Shown: piece after piece, positions 1-7,156 of the stretch | How positions within the stretch are numbered: the stretch's first letter is position 1 | Layout: every line of letters begins with the position of its first letter | DNA from: Acholeplasmataceae bacterium | GTDB taxonomy: Bacteria > Bacillota_I > Bacilli_A > Acholeplasmatales > Acholeplasmataceae | Assembly (NCBI GenBank): GCA_018400755.1 | Contig: JAGYLU010000005.1 | Location: 1-61,417, forward strand | DNA: 61,417 bases | Reading direction: 5' to 3' | Translations under genes and position numbers: made by a program | The notes under the pieces: generated by a model | Told to the model about the DNA's origin: nothing | Databases searched by the model: none | The model's input: only the letters and a program-made list of their open reading frames with translations

Positions 1-186
1 TTTGCGATGTTCATGGTCATGGTCAGTATGGATGCCATCATATTGCCATCCTGGGCAGCCTTTTTCCTTCCTGTTTCCGCGCTTGGTATCCATCAGTTTG
101 ATCAAGCGTTCCTGTATCAATGTCTCTACGGGGGTCTCTTTGTGTCTCTGATTCTCATCAAGGCCAAAATGAAGACGCTTTCTTGA
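1..186 (+). CDS. C-terminal end of an integral membrane protein (partial)
   Basis: The first frame is open from the left edge to a TGA at 184-186, giving 61 residues with no start inside the window. The residues are hydrophobic (two likely membrane segments) and end in a short basic tail, K-A-K-M-K. It lies immediately upstream of the infC promoter on the same strand. The family cannot be recognised from this fragment; the first half of the gene is outside the window. Confidence 0.55.
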   Translation, partial: FAMFMVMVSMDAIILPSWAAFFLPVSALGIHQFDQAFLYQCLYGGLFVSLILIKAKMKTLS

Positions 187-194
187 CATCGTTC

Positions 195-223
195 TTGACA
201 AAATGACAGCAATCACGTATACT
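195..223 (+). promoter_or_regulatory. sigma-A promoter of the infC-rpmI-rplT operon
   Basis: TTGACA at 195-200 and TATACT at 218-223 are separated by 17 bases, an almost perfect housekeeping promoter. Transcription should start near 230, leaving a leader of about 150 nt before infC. Confidence 0.85.
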
Positions 224-229
224 TACAAG

Positions 230-381
230 GTAAGTCAATCCAGTGAAAAGAAGAGACCCTCTCTCGCCTGATGGCCGACGCCATGGGCAAATCGTCACGT
301 CACAGAAACATGACATCAACGGGCTCTTTTGAGCCCGTTTTCTTTTCAAACTGATATTGACAATAAACGGAGGTGAATTGC
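230..381 (+). promoter_or_regulatory. infC operon leader with attenuator (L20-leader-like)
   Basis: A leader of about 150 nt lies between the promoter and infC. It contains a small hairpin (GAGA-CCC-TCTC near 263-274), an ATGGC/GCCAT hairpin near 281-295, and an intrinsic terminator at 318-346. In Bacillus the same operon is controlled by ribosomal protein L20, which binds the leader and favours premature termination. The position and terminator fit that scheme, but the L20-binding fold was not verified by folding or a covariance model. Confidence 0.6.
318..346 (+). terminator. Intrinsic terminator (attenuator) ahead of infC
   Basis: AACGGGCTC and GAGCCCGTT form a perfect 9-bp stem with a TTTT loop, followed by a T-rich run (TTTCTTTT). 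It sits inside the transcribed leader, before the coding region, so it probably acts as an attenuator and not as the end of the upstream gene only. Confidence 0.8.
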
Positions 382-915
382 ATTAAGCAGATGAAGAAAA
401 AGAATGTTGAACTGGTCAACGAATCGATTCCCAACAACGATCTACTCGTCATTGACGAAACCGGTCAGAAACTCGGAACATTGAGCCGAAATCAAGCGCT
501 TGCGGAAGCATCCAGGAAGGAACTTGACCTGGTTGTGGTCTCCCCTGACTCAAAACCGATGGTTGCCAAGTTCATGGATTATTCAAAGTACCGCTATGAG
601 CAACAAAAACGGCTCAGGGAAATGAAGAAGAACCAACGGATTGTCGAACTCAAGGAAATCCGCCTGAGTCCGACCATTGACAAACATGATTTTGACACCA
701 AACTGAGGCATGCCCTACGCTTCTTGGAAAAAGGCGACAAAGTCAAATTGTCAATCAGGTTCTACGGCCGAATGATCACCCACATCAATGTGGGTCGGAT
801 TGTCATGAACAACTTCATTGACGCCATTGGCGAGAATGGAAATGTTGAATCACGGCCACGTATGGATGGCAGACATCTGATTGCCATCATTGCTTCGACA
901 AAGGAAAAACAATAA
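382..915 (+). CDS. infC: Translation initiation factor IF-3, AUU start
   Basis: IF-3 binds the 30S subunit, checks start-codon pairing and prevents premature 50S joining. The protein (177 aa) has the usual N-domain (IPNNDLLVIDETGQKLG), lysine-rich linker (near MKKNQRIVELKEIRL) and C-domain (RFYGRMITH). The start is chosen as ATT at 382: a GGAGGTG Shine-Dalgarno at 369-375 lies 6 nt upstream, whereas the in-frame GTG at 373 overlaps that site and the ATG at 391 is too far away. AUU starts are known for infC in several bacteria and make IF-3 limit its own synthesis. It is first in the infC-rpmI-rplT operon. Confidence 0.93.
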   Translation: MKQMKKKNVELVNESIPNNDLLVIDETGQKLGTLSRNQALAEASRKELDLVVVSPDSKPMVAKFMDYSKYRYEQQKRLREMKKNQRIVELKEIRLSPTIDKHDFDTKLRHALRFLEKGDKVKLSIRFYGRMITHINVGRIVMNNFIDAIGENGNVESRPRMDGRHLIAIIASTKEKQ

Positions 916-942
916 CGTCAGACAACAAGGAAGGAAACAGTC

Positions 943-1143
943 ATGCCAAAACAAAAGACACATAGCGGCCTGAAAAAGCGTATCAAGGTGACAGGCACAG
1001 GCAAACTGATGCGCGGACATGCATATAAGAACCATCTCGCCGCATCCAAAACGACCAAACAGAACAGACAATTAAGAGGCGAAACAAGCGTCCACCCGAG
1101 CGACAAAAAGCGCATCAAGGGCTTGATTTCGAACATGATGTAG
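943..1143 (+). CDS. rpmI: 50S ribosomal protein L35
   Basis: A 66-residue, very basic protein of normal L35 length, with the family start [20 protein letters not shown] and the basic centre [13 protein letters not shown]. It is a structural protein of the large subunit. AAGGAAGG lies just upstream of the ATG. It sits in the standard infC-rpmI-rplT order, 27 nt after infC and 13 nt before rplT, so translation is probably coupled and co-regulated through the leader. Confidence 0.95.
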   Translation: MPKQKTHSGLKKRIKVTGTGKLMRGHAYKNHLAASKTTKQNRQLRGETSVHPSDKKRIKGLISNMM

Positions 1144-1156
1144 GAGGAACCCTGAT

Positions 1157-1684
1157 ATGCCAAGAGTCAAAGGTGGGACGGTCACCAGACGCCGTCGTAA
1201 AAAAATACTAAAGCTTGCAAAAGGCTATTTCGGCTCAAAGCGCACGCTCTATCGCACAGCGCACGAGCAAGTGATGCGATCACTCGCATACGCATACCGT
1301 GACCGCAAACAAAGGAAACGTGAATTCCGTAAGCTATGGATCAGCCGGATCAATGCCGGTGCCAAACTGAATGGAATGAAGTACTCGACTCTGATTCATG
1401 GCCTTTCATTGGCCAATGTCACTGTCAACCGCAAGATGCTTTCCGACATCGCGATTCATGAACCCGCAGATTTCAAAGCGTATTGCACCCTGGCAAAAGA
1501 AGCACTCAAAGGCAATCTGCCAGCACCCGTGAAGGCCGAAGTCAAAACAGCTGAAGCGGTTGATTACAGCAAAATGCTCGTGAAAGAACTGCGTGAGCTC
1601 GCCGCGGCCCAAGGGATCGAAGGCTCATCATCGATGCTCAAAGCCGATCTCGTGTCAGCACTTGAGGGTGTTGACAAAGCGTAA
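1157..1684 (+). CDS. rplT: 50S ribosomal protein L20 with C-terminal SAP/Rho-N-like extension
   Basis: Residues 1 to about 118 are a complete L20 ([57 protein letters not shown]). L20 is an early 23S rRNA assembly protein and, in Firmicutes, the repressor of its own operon. The protein is 175 aa against about 118 usual. The added tail has an alanine/valine/lysine linker, then [20 protein letters not shown] and LKADLVSAL, which resembles the short helix-turn-helix of SAP or Rho N-terminal domains that bind nucleic acid. The tail shares the reading frame without a break. The start has a strong TAGGAGG site. Confidence 0.92.
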   Translation: MPRVKGGTVTRRRRKKILKLAKGYFGSKRTLYRTAHEQVMRSLAYAYRDRKQRKREFRKLWISRINAGAKLNGMKYSTLIHGLSLANVTVNRKMLSDIAIHEPADFKAYCTLAKEALKGNLPAPVKAEVKTAEAVDYSKMLVKELRELAAAQGIEGSSSMLKADLVSALEGVDKA

Positions 1685-1698
1685 TTCATATTTCATTC

Positions 1699-1727
1699 AA
1701 AAAGGTGGCTCATGTCACCTTTTTTTG
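1699..1727 (+). terminator. Terminator of the infC-rpmI-rplT operon
   Basis: AAAAAGGTG and CACCTTTTT flank a short loop and are followed by a T run. It lies 15 nt after the rplT stop. A TATAAT-like box follows directly at 1729-1734 and may serve the next gene. Confidence 0.8.
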
Positions 1728-1751
1728 TTATAATCAAATGGGGGTCATCCT

Positions 1752-3209
1752 ATGAAGACACGCATTATTATCGCCGCAACAGTCACAGTTCTGATTATGA
1801 TACTATTGCCCATTGGATTGATTGTCTATGACATCAAAGACCAGGGTCTTTTCATACTGATCTCACTGTTGTCGCTCGTCTATCTTTCAATCTATGTGTT
1901 TGGCGGTCTGGCCAAACTTGTCATTTACTTCATTTACGGACTCATCACGATGATCGCGTTATTGTTGCTGCCGGTTGGTTATCAGTTACCGATGGTGATG
2001 ATCGGCACATTGTTGTTTGTCTTAAATCCGTTGGCCGGATTCGAGGTCTACATGGAAAACAACATGCGGGATGAGGATGTCTTGCCCATCCGGATCAGCC
2101 TGAAAGGCACTTACTGGCCCTTTTATGCTTATCGGAAAGACATGAAGAATCACTTCCATTTGCCTCAAGCCCGAAAACTTTACACCCAAAAATGGTACTT
2201 GCATCTGCGTCAGATCACAACTGTCCTGCTCTTTGCTTTGGGCATCTTTTTGCTCATATCACAAGTCCGGCACATCACAAACACCCTTGATGATTTCAGC
2301 TATGACAATTTCTTTGTCTTCTATATCATCACAATCATCTTCATGTTGACTTTTTTCAGTTTCAAGAAAGGATTCACCTCAACCTTCAGGCTCATGGTTG
2401 TCGCACTCTTTCCGGTATTCATCTATCTGGTCCTGATCTCCGCTTTTGATGGCGTTTTGAAATTGTCTTTGTCCTTGACCATCCTCATGACCGGCTTCTT
2501 TGTCACTGCCTTTGAGATCATGAAGTTCTATCAGCGTGTGACCTATGACAGTTATCACTATTACGACCTTGATCAGAACATGGAAGTGTTTGCCAACGCC
2601 CTCTTTGAACCGTATGTTTATAATGAGACGTTCACCAATGTCGGCATGTACCGGATCAGGGTCAAACCTGAAGTCTTCCAAAAACGATTCCACAGCCTCT
2701 TGGTCTACGCCAATTACTTCCGCTTCTTCATCACCGCCTACGCTTTCAAAGAAGATACGGTCGACCTTTATTGTGATTTTCATTTTCGGCAAGAAAAAAG
2801 AGCCGAAATCTTCAAGACTTACCTTGAAGCGATGTTTCGGATGCCAGTCATTCTCGAATTGAAGTATGATCCTGACAAATTGGCCTATGAGGAAACATTC
2901 TTCCACCGACCGCCTTACATCGTCGCGAGAGCCCAACATCTGGCCCAGTTGCTCAAGGAACTCGAGATCGAGTCCAAGATCATCTTGAGTCTTGTTGTCT
3001 ATTTTGAAAGACGTGCTGATCTGCAGCATTTCGCACTTGAACATCCAACCACACCTCTTGATGACATTTCCGGAGAAGATTCATATGCGGTCAGGGTCGA
3101 TGTCTCATCCGCCAATATCGATTACATGATTGAATCAAAGGTCCAAGATGTCCTGTTGTCGATGATGACCCATCGCGGCCGGTTTGTTCGCATCTCCGTT
3201 TATTACTGA
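1752..3209 (+). CDS. Polytopic membrane protein of unknown function with soluble C-terminal half
   Basis: 485 residues. About four hydrophobic helices lie in residues 4-95, a hydrophilic loop follows, then about four more in residues 155-257. The last 220 residues are soluble, rich in F/Y/H and contain no signature I recognise. The start follows a GGGGTCATCCT spacer and has only a weak ribosome site. It stands alone, after the rplT terminator and before a structured RNA, so the neighbours give no clue to its role. The length and regular codon use support a real gene; no function is assigned. Confidence 0.75.
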   Translation: MKTRIIIAATVTVLIMILLPIGLIVYDIKDQGLFILISLLSLVYLSIYVFGGLAKLVIYFIYGLITMIALLLLPVGYQLPMVMIGTLLFVLNPLAGFEVYMENNMRDEDVLPIRISLKGTYWPFYAYRKDMKNHFHLPQARKLYTQKWYLHLRQITTVLLFALGIFLLISQVRHITNTLDDFSYDNFFVFYIITIIFMLTFFSFKKGFTSTFRLMVVALFPVFIYLVLISAFDGVLKLSLSLTILMTGFFVTAFEIMKFYQRVTYDSYHYYDLDQNMEVFANALFEPYVYNETFTNVGMYRIRVKPEVFQKRFHSLLVYANYFRFFITAYAFKEDTVDLYCDFHFRQEKRAEIFKTYLEAMFRMPVILELKYDPDKLAYEETFFHRPPYIVARAQHLAQLLKELEIESKIILSLVVYFERRADLQHFALEHPTTPLDDISGEDSYAVRVDVSSANIDYMIESKVQDVLLSMMTHRGRFVRISVYY

Positions 3210-3229
3210 TCCCGAAGGTTTCTAAGTTC

Positions 3230-3258
3230 TTGACATCAGGGGTTGTTGATGATAAAGT
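3230..3258 (+). promoter_or_regulatory. sigma-A promoter for the structured RNA at 3264
   Basis: TTGACA (3230-3235) and TAAAGT (3253-3258) are spaced by 17 bases. The predicted start, near 3264, falls at the base of the long inverted repeat described in the next entry. Confidence 0.75.
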
Positions 3259-3263
3259 AAGGG

Positions 3264-3416
3264 TGAACCTAGGAAGCAGCCGTGGAACCCAAATCTTCGA
3301 ATCGGGAGTTGATCTCGTGTGGGTGTGAACGCCGATCTGATCGGAATCCCGATACACGAAACAAGTAACTCCCACGTTCAACATATCTCGTTCTCACAGC
3401 TTTCTAGGCTTTTCTT
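3264..3416 (+). ncRNA. Structured non-coding RNA, candidate 6S RNA
   Basis: A gap of 244 bp without an ORF holds its own promoter and a long-range fold. The closing stem pairs CCTAGGAAGC (3268-3277) with GCTTTCTAGG (3399-3408), followed by CTTTTCTT, so the same stem can act as terminator. Inside are a 26-nt and a 25-nt unpaired strand (3278-3303 and 3374-3398). Next comes a second stem, GGGAGTT (3304-3310) with AACTCCC (3367-3373) and TCGTGT (3315-3320) with ACACGA (3354-3359). The apex has a CCGAT/ATCGG hairpin (3332-3344). A near-symmetric central bubble between a terminal stem and an apical hairpin is the layout of 6S RNA, which mimics an open promoter and traps RNA polymerase. The family call is inference; at about 150 nt it is shorter than the usual 180-200 nt. 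Confidence 0.5.
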
Positions 3417-3453
3417 ATGCCCAAATCCATATTGATGAGGAAAGAGGATTGAC

Positions 3454-4518
3454 ATGAACGACACATTGACACGATTGAGTGAGCTTTCGATGGTTGCTGG
3501 CGTCCCTGGCAATGAGCAGCAGGTCCGATCATATATCGATCAGGCCATCAATGCAAAACATCTTATCCGGATGACTGACAATCTCGGATCCTTGATCTAC
3601 AAGGCTGGAGAAAAAGGTCCAAAGGTGATGATTGCCGGACACATGGATGAAGTCGGACTGATGACAACTGCCATCACCAAAGATGGCTTTATTCGCTTTC
3701 AGACACTTGGTGGCTGGTTTTCACAAGTCATGCTGGCCCAGGTTTGGAACATCCATACCGAAACAGGCATCATCAAGGCGGTCACTGGTGTCAAACCACC
3801 CCACCTGATTCCTGCCGATAAACGCAAAGAGGCCATTCCCATTTCCGATATGACACTTGATGTCGGGGTCTCTTCAAAAGAAGAAGCCCTGGAACTTGGT
3901 ATCAAACCAGGACAGATGGTTGTCCCGGCAACCCATTTTGAAGTGCTTGGTGACGGCAAACACCTGATGTCCAAGGCTTGGGACAACCGTATTGGTAGCG
4001 CCGTGGTCATTGATCTTTTGAACACGATAGACCAGGATCTCCCAAATACCTTTTACGGCACCTTCACCGTTCAGGAAGAAGTCGGACTAAGGGGTGCCAA
4101 AACAGCTTCCCACATGGTCCATCCTGACATCGCCATTGCCATTGACTCAGGCATTGCCAATGACGTCCCTGGCGGTGATCCTGAAGATCAACGCCTCGGC
4201 AAAGGCCCGCAAATTCTTCTCTTTGATGCCGGTTTGGTTCCAAACCAAGCACTCAGAAGACTTGCTATCGAGGTTGCAACCGATGAGAAGATCCCCTATC
4301 AGGAAGGTCTCATCACCGGCGGCAGAACCGATGCGGGCCATATGCACCTAGCCCATCAGGGGGCAGCTGGTCTTTCCATCACCATCCCGACAAGATACCT
4401 TCACTCCCATACCTCAATCATCCATCTCGATGATTATCTCAATACGGTCCGTCTGCTCAAAGCGCTCCTCAGACGGTTGGACCAACCCACTGTTGACCGT
4501 ATTCTTGACCACTCATAA
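3454..4518 (+). CDS. M42 family metallo-aminopeptidase (glutamyl aminopeptidase/endoglucanase-like)
   Basis: 354 aa, the usual size for M42 enzymes, which are cytosolic tetrahedral aminopeptidases with two metal ions. The metal and catalytic motifs are in order: AGHMDEVGLM (His and Asp ligands), SKAWDNRIGSAV (bridging Asp), TVQEEVGLRGA (catalytic Glu pair), IAIDSGIAND and, near the C-terminus, RYLHSHTSI (His ligand). The start follows GAGGAAAGAGGATTGAC. It probably acts in peptide turnover; substrate preference cannot be read from the sequence. A terminator follows 7 nt after the stop. Confidence 0.92.
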   Translation: MNDTLTRLSELSMVAGVPGNEQQVRSYIDQAINAKHLIRMTDNLGSLIYKAGEKGPKVMIAGHMDEVGLMTTAITKDGFIRFQTLGGWFSQVMLAQVWNIHTETGIIKAVTGVKPPHLIPADKRKEAIPISDMTLDVGVSSKEEALELGIKPGQMVVPATHFEVLGDGKHLMSKAWDNRIGSAVVIDLLNTIDQDLPNTFYGTFTVQEEVGLRGAKTASHMVHPDIAIAIDSGIANDVPGGDPEDQRLGKGPQILLFDAGLVPNQALRRLAIEVATDEKIPYQEGLITGGRTDAGHMHLAHQGAAGLSITIPTRYLHSHTSIIHLDDYLNTVRLLKALLRRLDQPTVDRILDHS

Positions 4519-4524
4519 CCATCA

Positions 4525-4547
4525 GGCATGCGCCGCATGCCTTTTTT
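4525..4547 (+). terminator. Intrinsic terminator after the M42 peptidase gene
   Basis: GGCATGC-GCC-GCATGCC forms a 7-bp GC-rich stem with a 3-nt loop and is followed by TTTTTT. It overlaps an upstream in-frame ATG of rsmD (4528), which argues against that codon being the rsmD start. Confidence 0.85.
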
Positions 4548-4563
4548 GAAAGGACTGATCCTT

Positions 4564-5112
4564 ATGCGTATCATCTCCGGCGAACATCGTGGACGCACCC
4601 TCAAACGCGTCAACAAAGCCACGACCCGGGAAACCTCGGACATGGTTCGTGAAGCCGTCTTCAACATCCTTGGTGATGTTTATGGCAAACAGGTCCTAGA
4701 TCTCTTTGCCGGATCAGGATCCTATGGCCTCGAGGCTTTGTCGAGAGGGGCTTCTAATGCCTGTTTCGTTGACCACGACAAGGATGCCACAAACTGCATC
4801 AAAGACAATGTGAACATGCTCTCCTATGTCGCAAAAGCAACCATCATCTTGTCATCTGAGACCCACTTTTTCAAGACTCAGACAAAGACACCTACCTATG
4901 ATCTTGTCTTTGTTGACCCCCCTTATGCGATACCTGATCACTTGAGCATCCTGACGGATCTGGAGCCTTTGGTCAAAGACAGTGGGATTGTTGTCATCGA
5001 AACCGCAAAAAAGACCGAACTGCCCGAACATCATCAGGCTTTCCGGTCCCGTCTTTCAAGAACATACGGTCGTAAAAGAATCACGATCTACTACAAGGAA
5101 ACCGCGACCTGA
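4564..5112 (+). CDS. rsmD: 16S rRNA (guanine966-N2)-methyltransferase
   Basis: A 182-residue SAM-dependent methyltransferase that modifies G966 of 16S rRNA in the 30S head. It begins MRIISGEHRGRTLK, typical of RsmD. The SAM-binding loop is DLFAGSGSYGLEALSRGA and the catalytic motif is VFVDPPY. The ATG at 4564 is preferred because an AAAGGA site precedes it and the earlier ATG at 4528 lies within a terminator hairpin. It converges tail-to-tail with the next gene with no gap. Confidence 0.93.
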   Translation: MRIISGEHRGRTLKRVNKATTRETSDMVREAVFNILGDVYGKQVLDLFAGSGSYGLEALSRGASNACFVDHDKDATNCIKDNVNMLSYVAKATIILSSETHFFKTQTKTPTYDLVFVDPPYAIPDHLSILTDLEPLVKDSGIVVIETAKKTELPEHHQAFRSRLSRTYGRKRITIYYKETAT

Positions 5113-5955
5113 TCATCTGATGGTCTCGGTTTTTTCAATGCTTGCATGCATCATTTTCGAAACATTGAAGGTTACAATCCGGTAATGATACTTCTGGTAG
5201 ACATCCAGATGATTCTGATATGAGAGCGTCTGAATGGCCTTGAGCGGTTCCTTTGAGACATCGACTTGGTCTGAGGTCGCGATCCAATAGAGATGATCGC
5301 GCTCGATGGTGCCATCGTGATGCTTCAAAATGGCGATGCCAATCGGATCAATGATGTAATTGGGGTTTTTGAAGAATGTCTCGACTTTGACCTTCAGTGC
5401 TTTGGGATCGATCTCATATGTGTAGAGCAAAGATCGGTCCTTGCCAATGATGACGATGACACGCTCATGTCTGATCAGGCGGATCCGGTAAAAGAGATAC
5501 CCTGATAGCGCAAGGACGGCAGCGGAAATGACACCCAGGAGAATCTGAAAAAAACCGTCCATCAAAAAGATGGCAAACGCACCAATGACCAAAGCGGCTC
5601 CCACCCCAACAAGACTGATCAGCCGGTCCTTGTGAATCGTCTCAACATCGTAGGAGATAGGTTTGAGTTTCTGCCTTTTGATCCGTTTGAAACCGATGAC
5701 CCGCTGACCGGTGACTTTTTGAAACAACATATACGCAAACACATAAGGCAAAACGTTCAACATCCCTTGAAGAAGGATCGTGACAAACGCCTCCGCATTG
5801 AGCCATAGACGGATCAATGTCAATGTTTCCATCCCAATCAAAACCAATAGGACCACCATGGGCACTTTGGGCCGTCTTTGAAAAATGATGTATAGGATAT
5901 GGGCTATAAAGAAGCCTGAGATCAGGCGGCTGATGAAACTGAGGAACAAATCCAT
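5113..5955 (-). CDS. Membrane protein of unknown function
   Basis: 280 residues from the ATG at 5955, chosen because AAGGAG lies 8 nt upstream. The N-terminal 160 residues hold about five hydrophobic helices (for example FISRLISGFFIAHILYII and LVGVGAALVIGAFAIFL), with a basic cytoplasmic stretch (KRIKRQKLK) between the third and fourth. The last 115 residues are soluble, with beta-like alternation and a VIIGKDRSLLYTYEID stretch. It stands alone between rsmD and yneF. No family is recognised. Confidence 0.75.
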   Translation of the reverse strand: MDLFLSFISRLISGFFIAHILYIIFQRRPKVPMVVLLVLIGMETLTLIRLWLNAEAFVTILLQGMLNVLPYVFAYMLFQKVTGQRVIGFKRIKRQKLKPISYDVETIHKDRLISLVGVGAALVIGAFAIFLMDGFFQILLGVISAAVLALSGYLFYRIRLIRHERVIVIIGKDRSLLYTYEIDPKALKVKVETFFKNPNYIIDPIGIAILKHHDGTIERDHLYWIATSDQVDVSKEPLKAIQTLSYQNHLDVYQKYHYRIVTFNVSKMMHASIEKTETIR

Positions 5956-6084
5956 AAGCACGCTCCTTAGATGTCTTTGTCTTTTAAGTATAAATGAAAG
6001 CTCAGTGACTGTCAAATCGCACTCATGTCGCTTGTATTTTTACGGTCAATGAAGTACAATCAAGGTTAGACAGGAGTGATTCAG

Positions 6085-6300
6085 ATGCAAGTTTGGGTAG
6101 GCATCGTCATAAGCATCGGCGCATTGATCATCGGACTTGTGGCAGGATTCTTCATTGCCAGATGGTGGTTCAAACGATATTTGGAAAAGAATCCGCCAGT
6201 AAACGAAAAGATGATCCGCGAAATGATGCGGCAAATGGGACGGACCCCTTCCGAAAAACAGGTTCGTCAGATCATGTCATCGATGAATCAATACAAATAA
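6085..6300 (+). CDS. yneF: YneF-like (UPF0154) small membrane protein
   Basis: 71 aa. One N-terminal membrane segment (VWVGIVISIGALIIGLVAGF) is followed by the family's conserved basic and amphipathic tail: ARWWFKRYLEKNPPVNEKM, IREMMRQMGRTPSEKQ and QIMSSM. This matches UPF0154 in length and motif order. The ATG at 6085 has AGGAG 8 nt upstream. The function is unknown in all members; it is a single-gene transcript ending in a terminator 0 nt downstream. Confidence 0.88.
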   Translation: MQVWVGIVISIGALIIGLVAGFFIARWWFKRYLEKNPPVNEKMIREMMRQMGRTPSEKQVRQIMSSMNQYK

Positions 6301-6320
6301 AGGCACATCGTGCCTTTTTT
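6299..6320 (+). terminator. Terminator after yneF
   Basis: AAAGGCAC-ATC-GTGCCTTT stem followed by T residues. It lies between yneF and the converging plsY and may serve both directions. Confidence 0.8.
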
Positions 6321-6327
6321 GTTATCC

Positions 6328-7023
6328 CTAGAACTGGTGTTCGGTGCCTTCCCTGAGACGCTTATAGTTTTGTCGATGACGATAGAAGATCAATGAGGCC
6401 AAAAACACTTCAATCAGAAACTCAAGCGTGTAAGTGGTCCGACCCCAACCTTTTTTCATGTAGTACCACTTCAAAAAATCAAAGACACCGAGATCAGTGG
6501 TCATGATCAGAATGCGTAGTGCATAAAGGACAAGCACCGACATCGCAGCGGTTGTCGAGGCCAGTGAGACATACCTTGTTTTCTTGAACATCAGCAAAAA
6601 AATCAGTAAGATGGTGATGCCTAGAACCGGTTCAATCGCCAAGATCATGCCTGCGCTGGTAGCAACCGCCTTCCCACCTTTGAAATTGATGTATAGGGGA
6701 AAGACATGACCTAGAACCGCCACCATCCCATAAAGGGCGATGATGTCAACCGGACTGCCATTGATCATGATGACATGGTAACTGTCGAGGTTAAACCATA
6801 GCAGGATGAGCATGACCAATGCCCCTTTCAGGGCATCAAAGACAAATGCGAAGATTCCAACCTTGAAACCAAGGACACGAATGGCATTGGTCGCGCCGGT
6901 ATTTTTTGATCCAAATTCACGAATATCGACGTTTTTGACGATTTTACCTATCCAAAGGCCACTTGGGACCGAACCTAACGCATATGAGAGAAGAAAGAAA
7001 AAAACCATTGCTGCAATGTGCAT
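6328..7023 (-). CDS. plsY: Glycerol-3-phosphate acyltransferase PlsY
   Basis: 231-residue membrane enzyme that transfers an acyl group from acyl phosphate to glycerol-3-phosphate, the first step of phospholipid synthesis. The three PlsY signatures are present: SYALGSVPSGLWIGKI near the N-terminus, REFGSKNTGATNAIRVLG, and GHVFPLYINFKGGKAVATS. Five or more hydrophobic helices match the family. The ATG at 7023 has AAGGGG upstream; a TATAAT box precedes that on the minus strand. It is divergent from parE, a common neighbour in Bacillota. Confidence 0.93.
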   Translation of the reverse strand: MHIAAMVFFFLLSYALGSVPSGLWIGKIVKNVDIREFGSKNTGATNAIRVLGFKVGIFAFVFDALKGALVMLILLWFNLDSYHVIMINGSPVDIIALYGMVAVLGHVFPLYINFKGGKAVATSAGMILAIEPVLGITILLIFLLMFKKTRYVSLASTTAAMSVLVLYALRILIMTTDLGVFDFLKWYYMKKGWGRTTYTLEFLIEVFLASLIFYRHRQNYKRLREGTEHQF

Positions 7024-7099
7024 CACAACACCCCTTTTCTTTCTCATTATATCACGCATATGGGCACTTGGTCATGAAAAAAGAAAACATGGGCAAACG

Positions 7100-7128
7100 T
7101 TGTTGTTGACGGTCTTTTTTGGTATAAT
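7100..7128 (+). promoter_or_regulatory. Promoter of parE-parC
   Basis: TTGTTG (7100-7105) and TATAAT (7123-7128) are spaced by 17 bases. A start near 7135 excludes the ATG at 7127 as a start codon and supports the GTG at 7157. Confidence 0.7.
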
Positions 7129-7156
7129 GGAAGCAACTTATAAAGATGGTGATGAT

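Noticed and set aside
2379-3044. 221-codon open frame on the minus strand
   Set aside because: It is fully antisense to the membrane protein gene, without ribosome site or recognisable domain; likely a codon-bias shadow.
3271-3281. GGAAGCAGCC matching the conserved SRP RNA motif
   Set aside because: The partner strand GGTCAGG and the apical GGAA loop are absent, and the stretch forms part of the closing stem of a different fold.
4528-4563. Earlier ATG for rsmD
   Set aside because: It lies inside a terminator hairpin and has no ribosome site; the ATG at 4564 does.
6806-7156. Upstream extension of parE over plsY
   Set aside because: It is antisense to the conserved plsY and lies before the parE promoter; the conserved ParE sequence begins after 7157.
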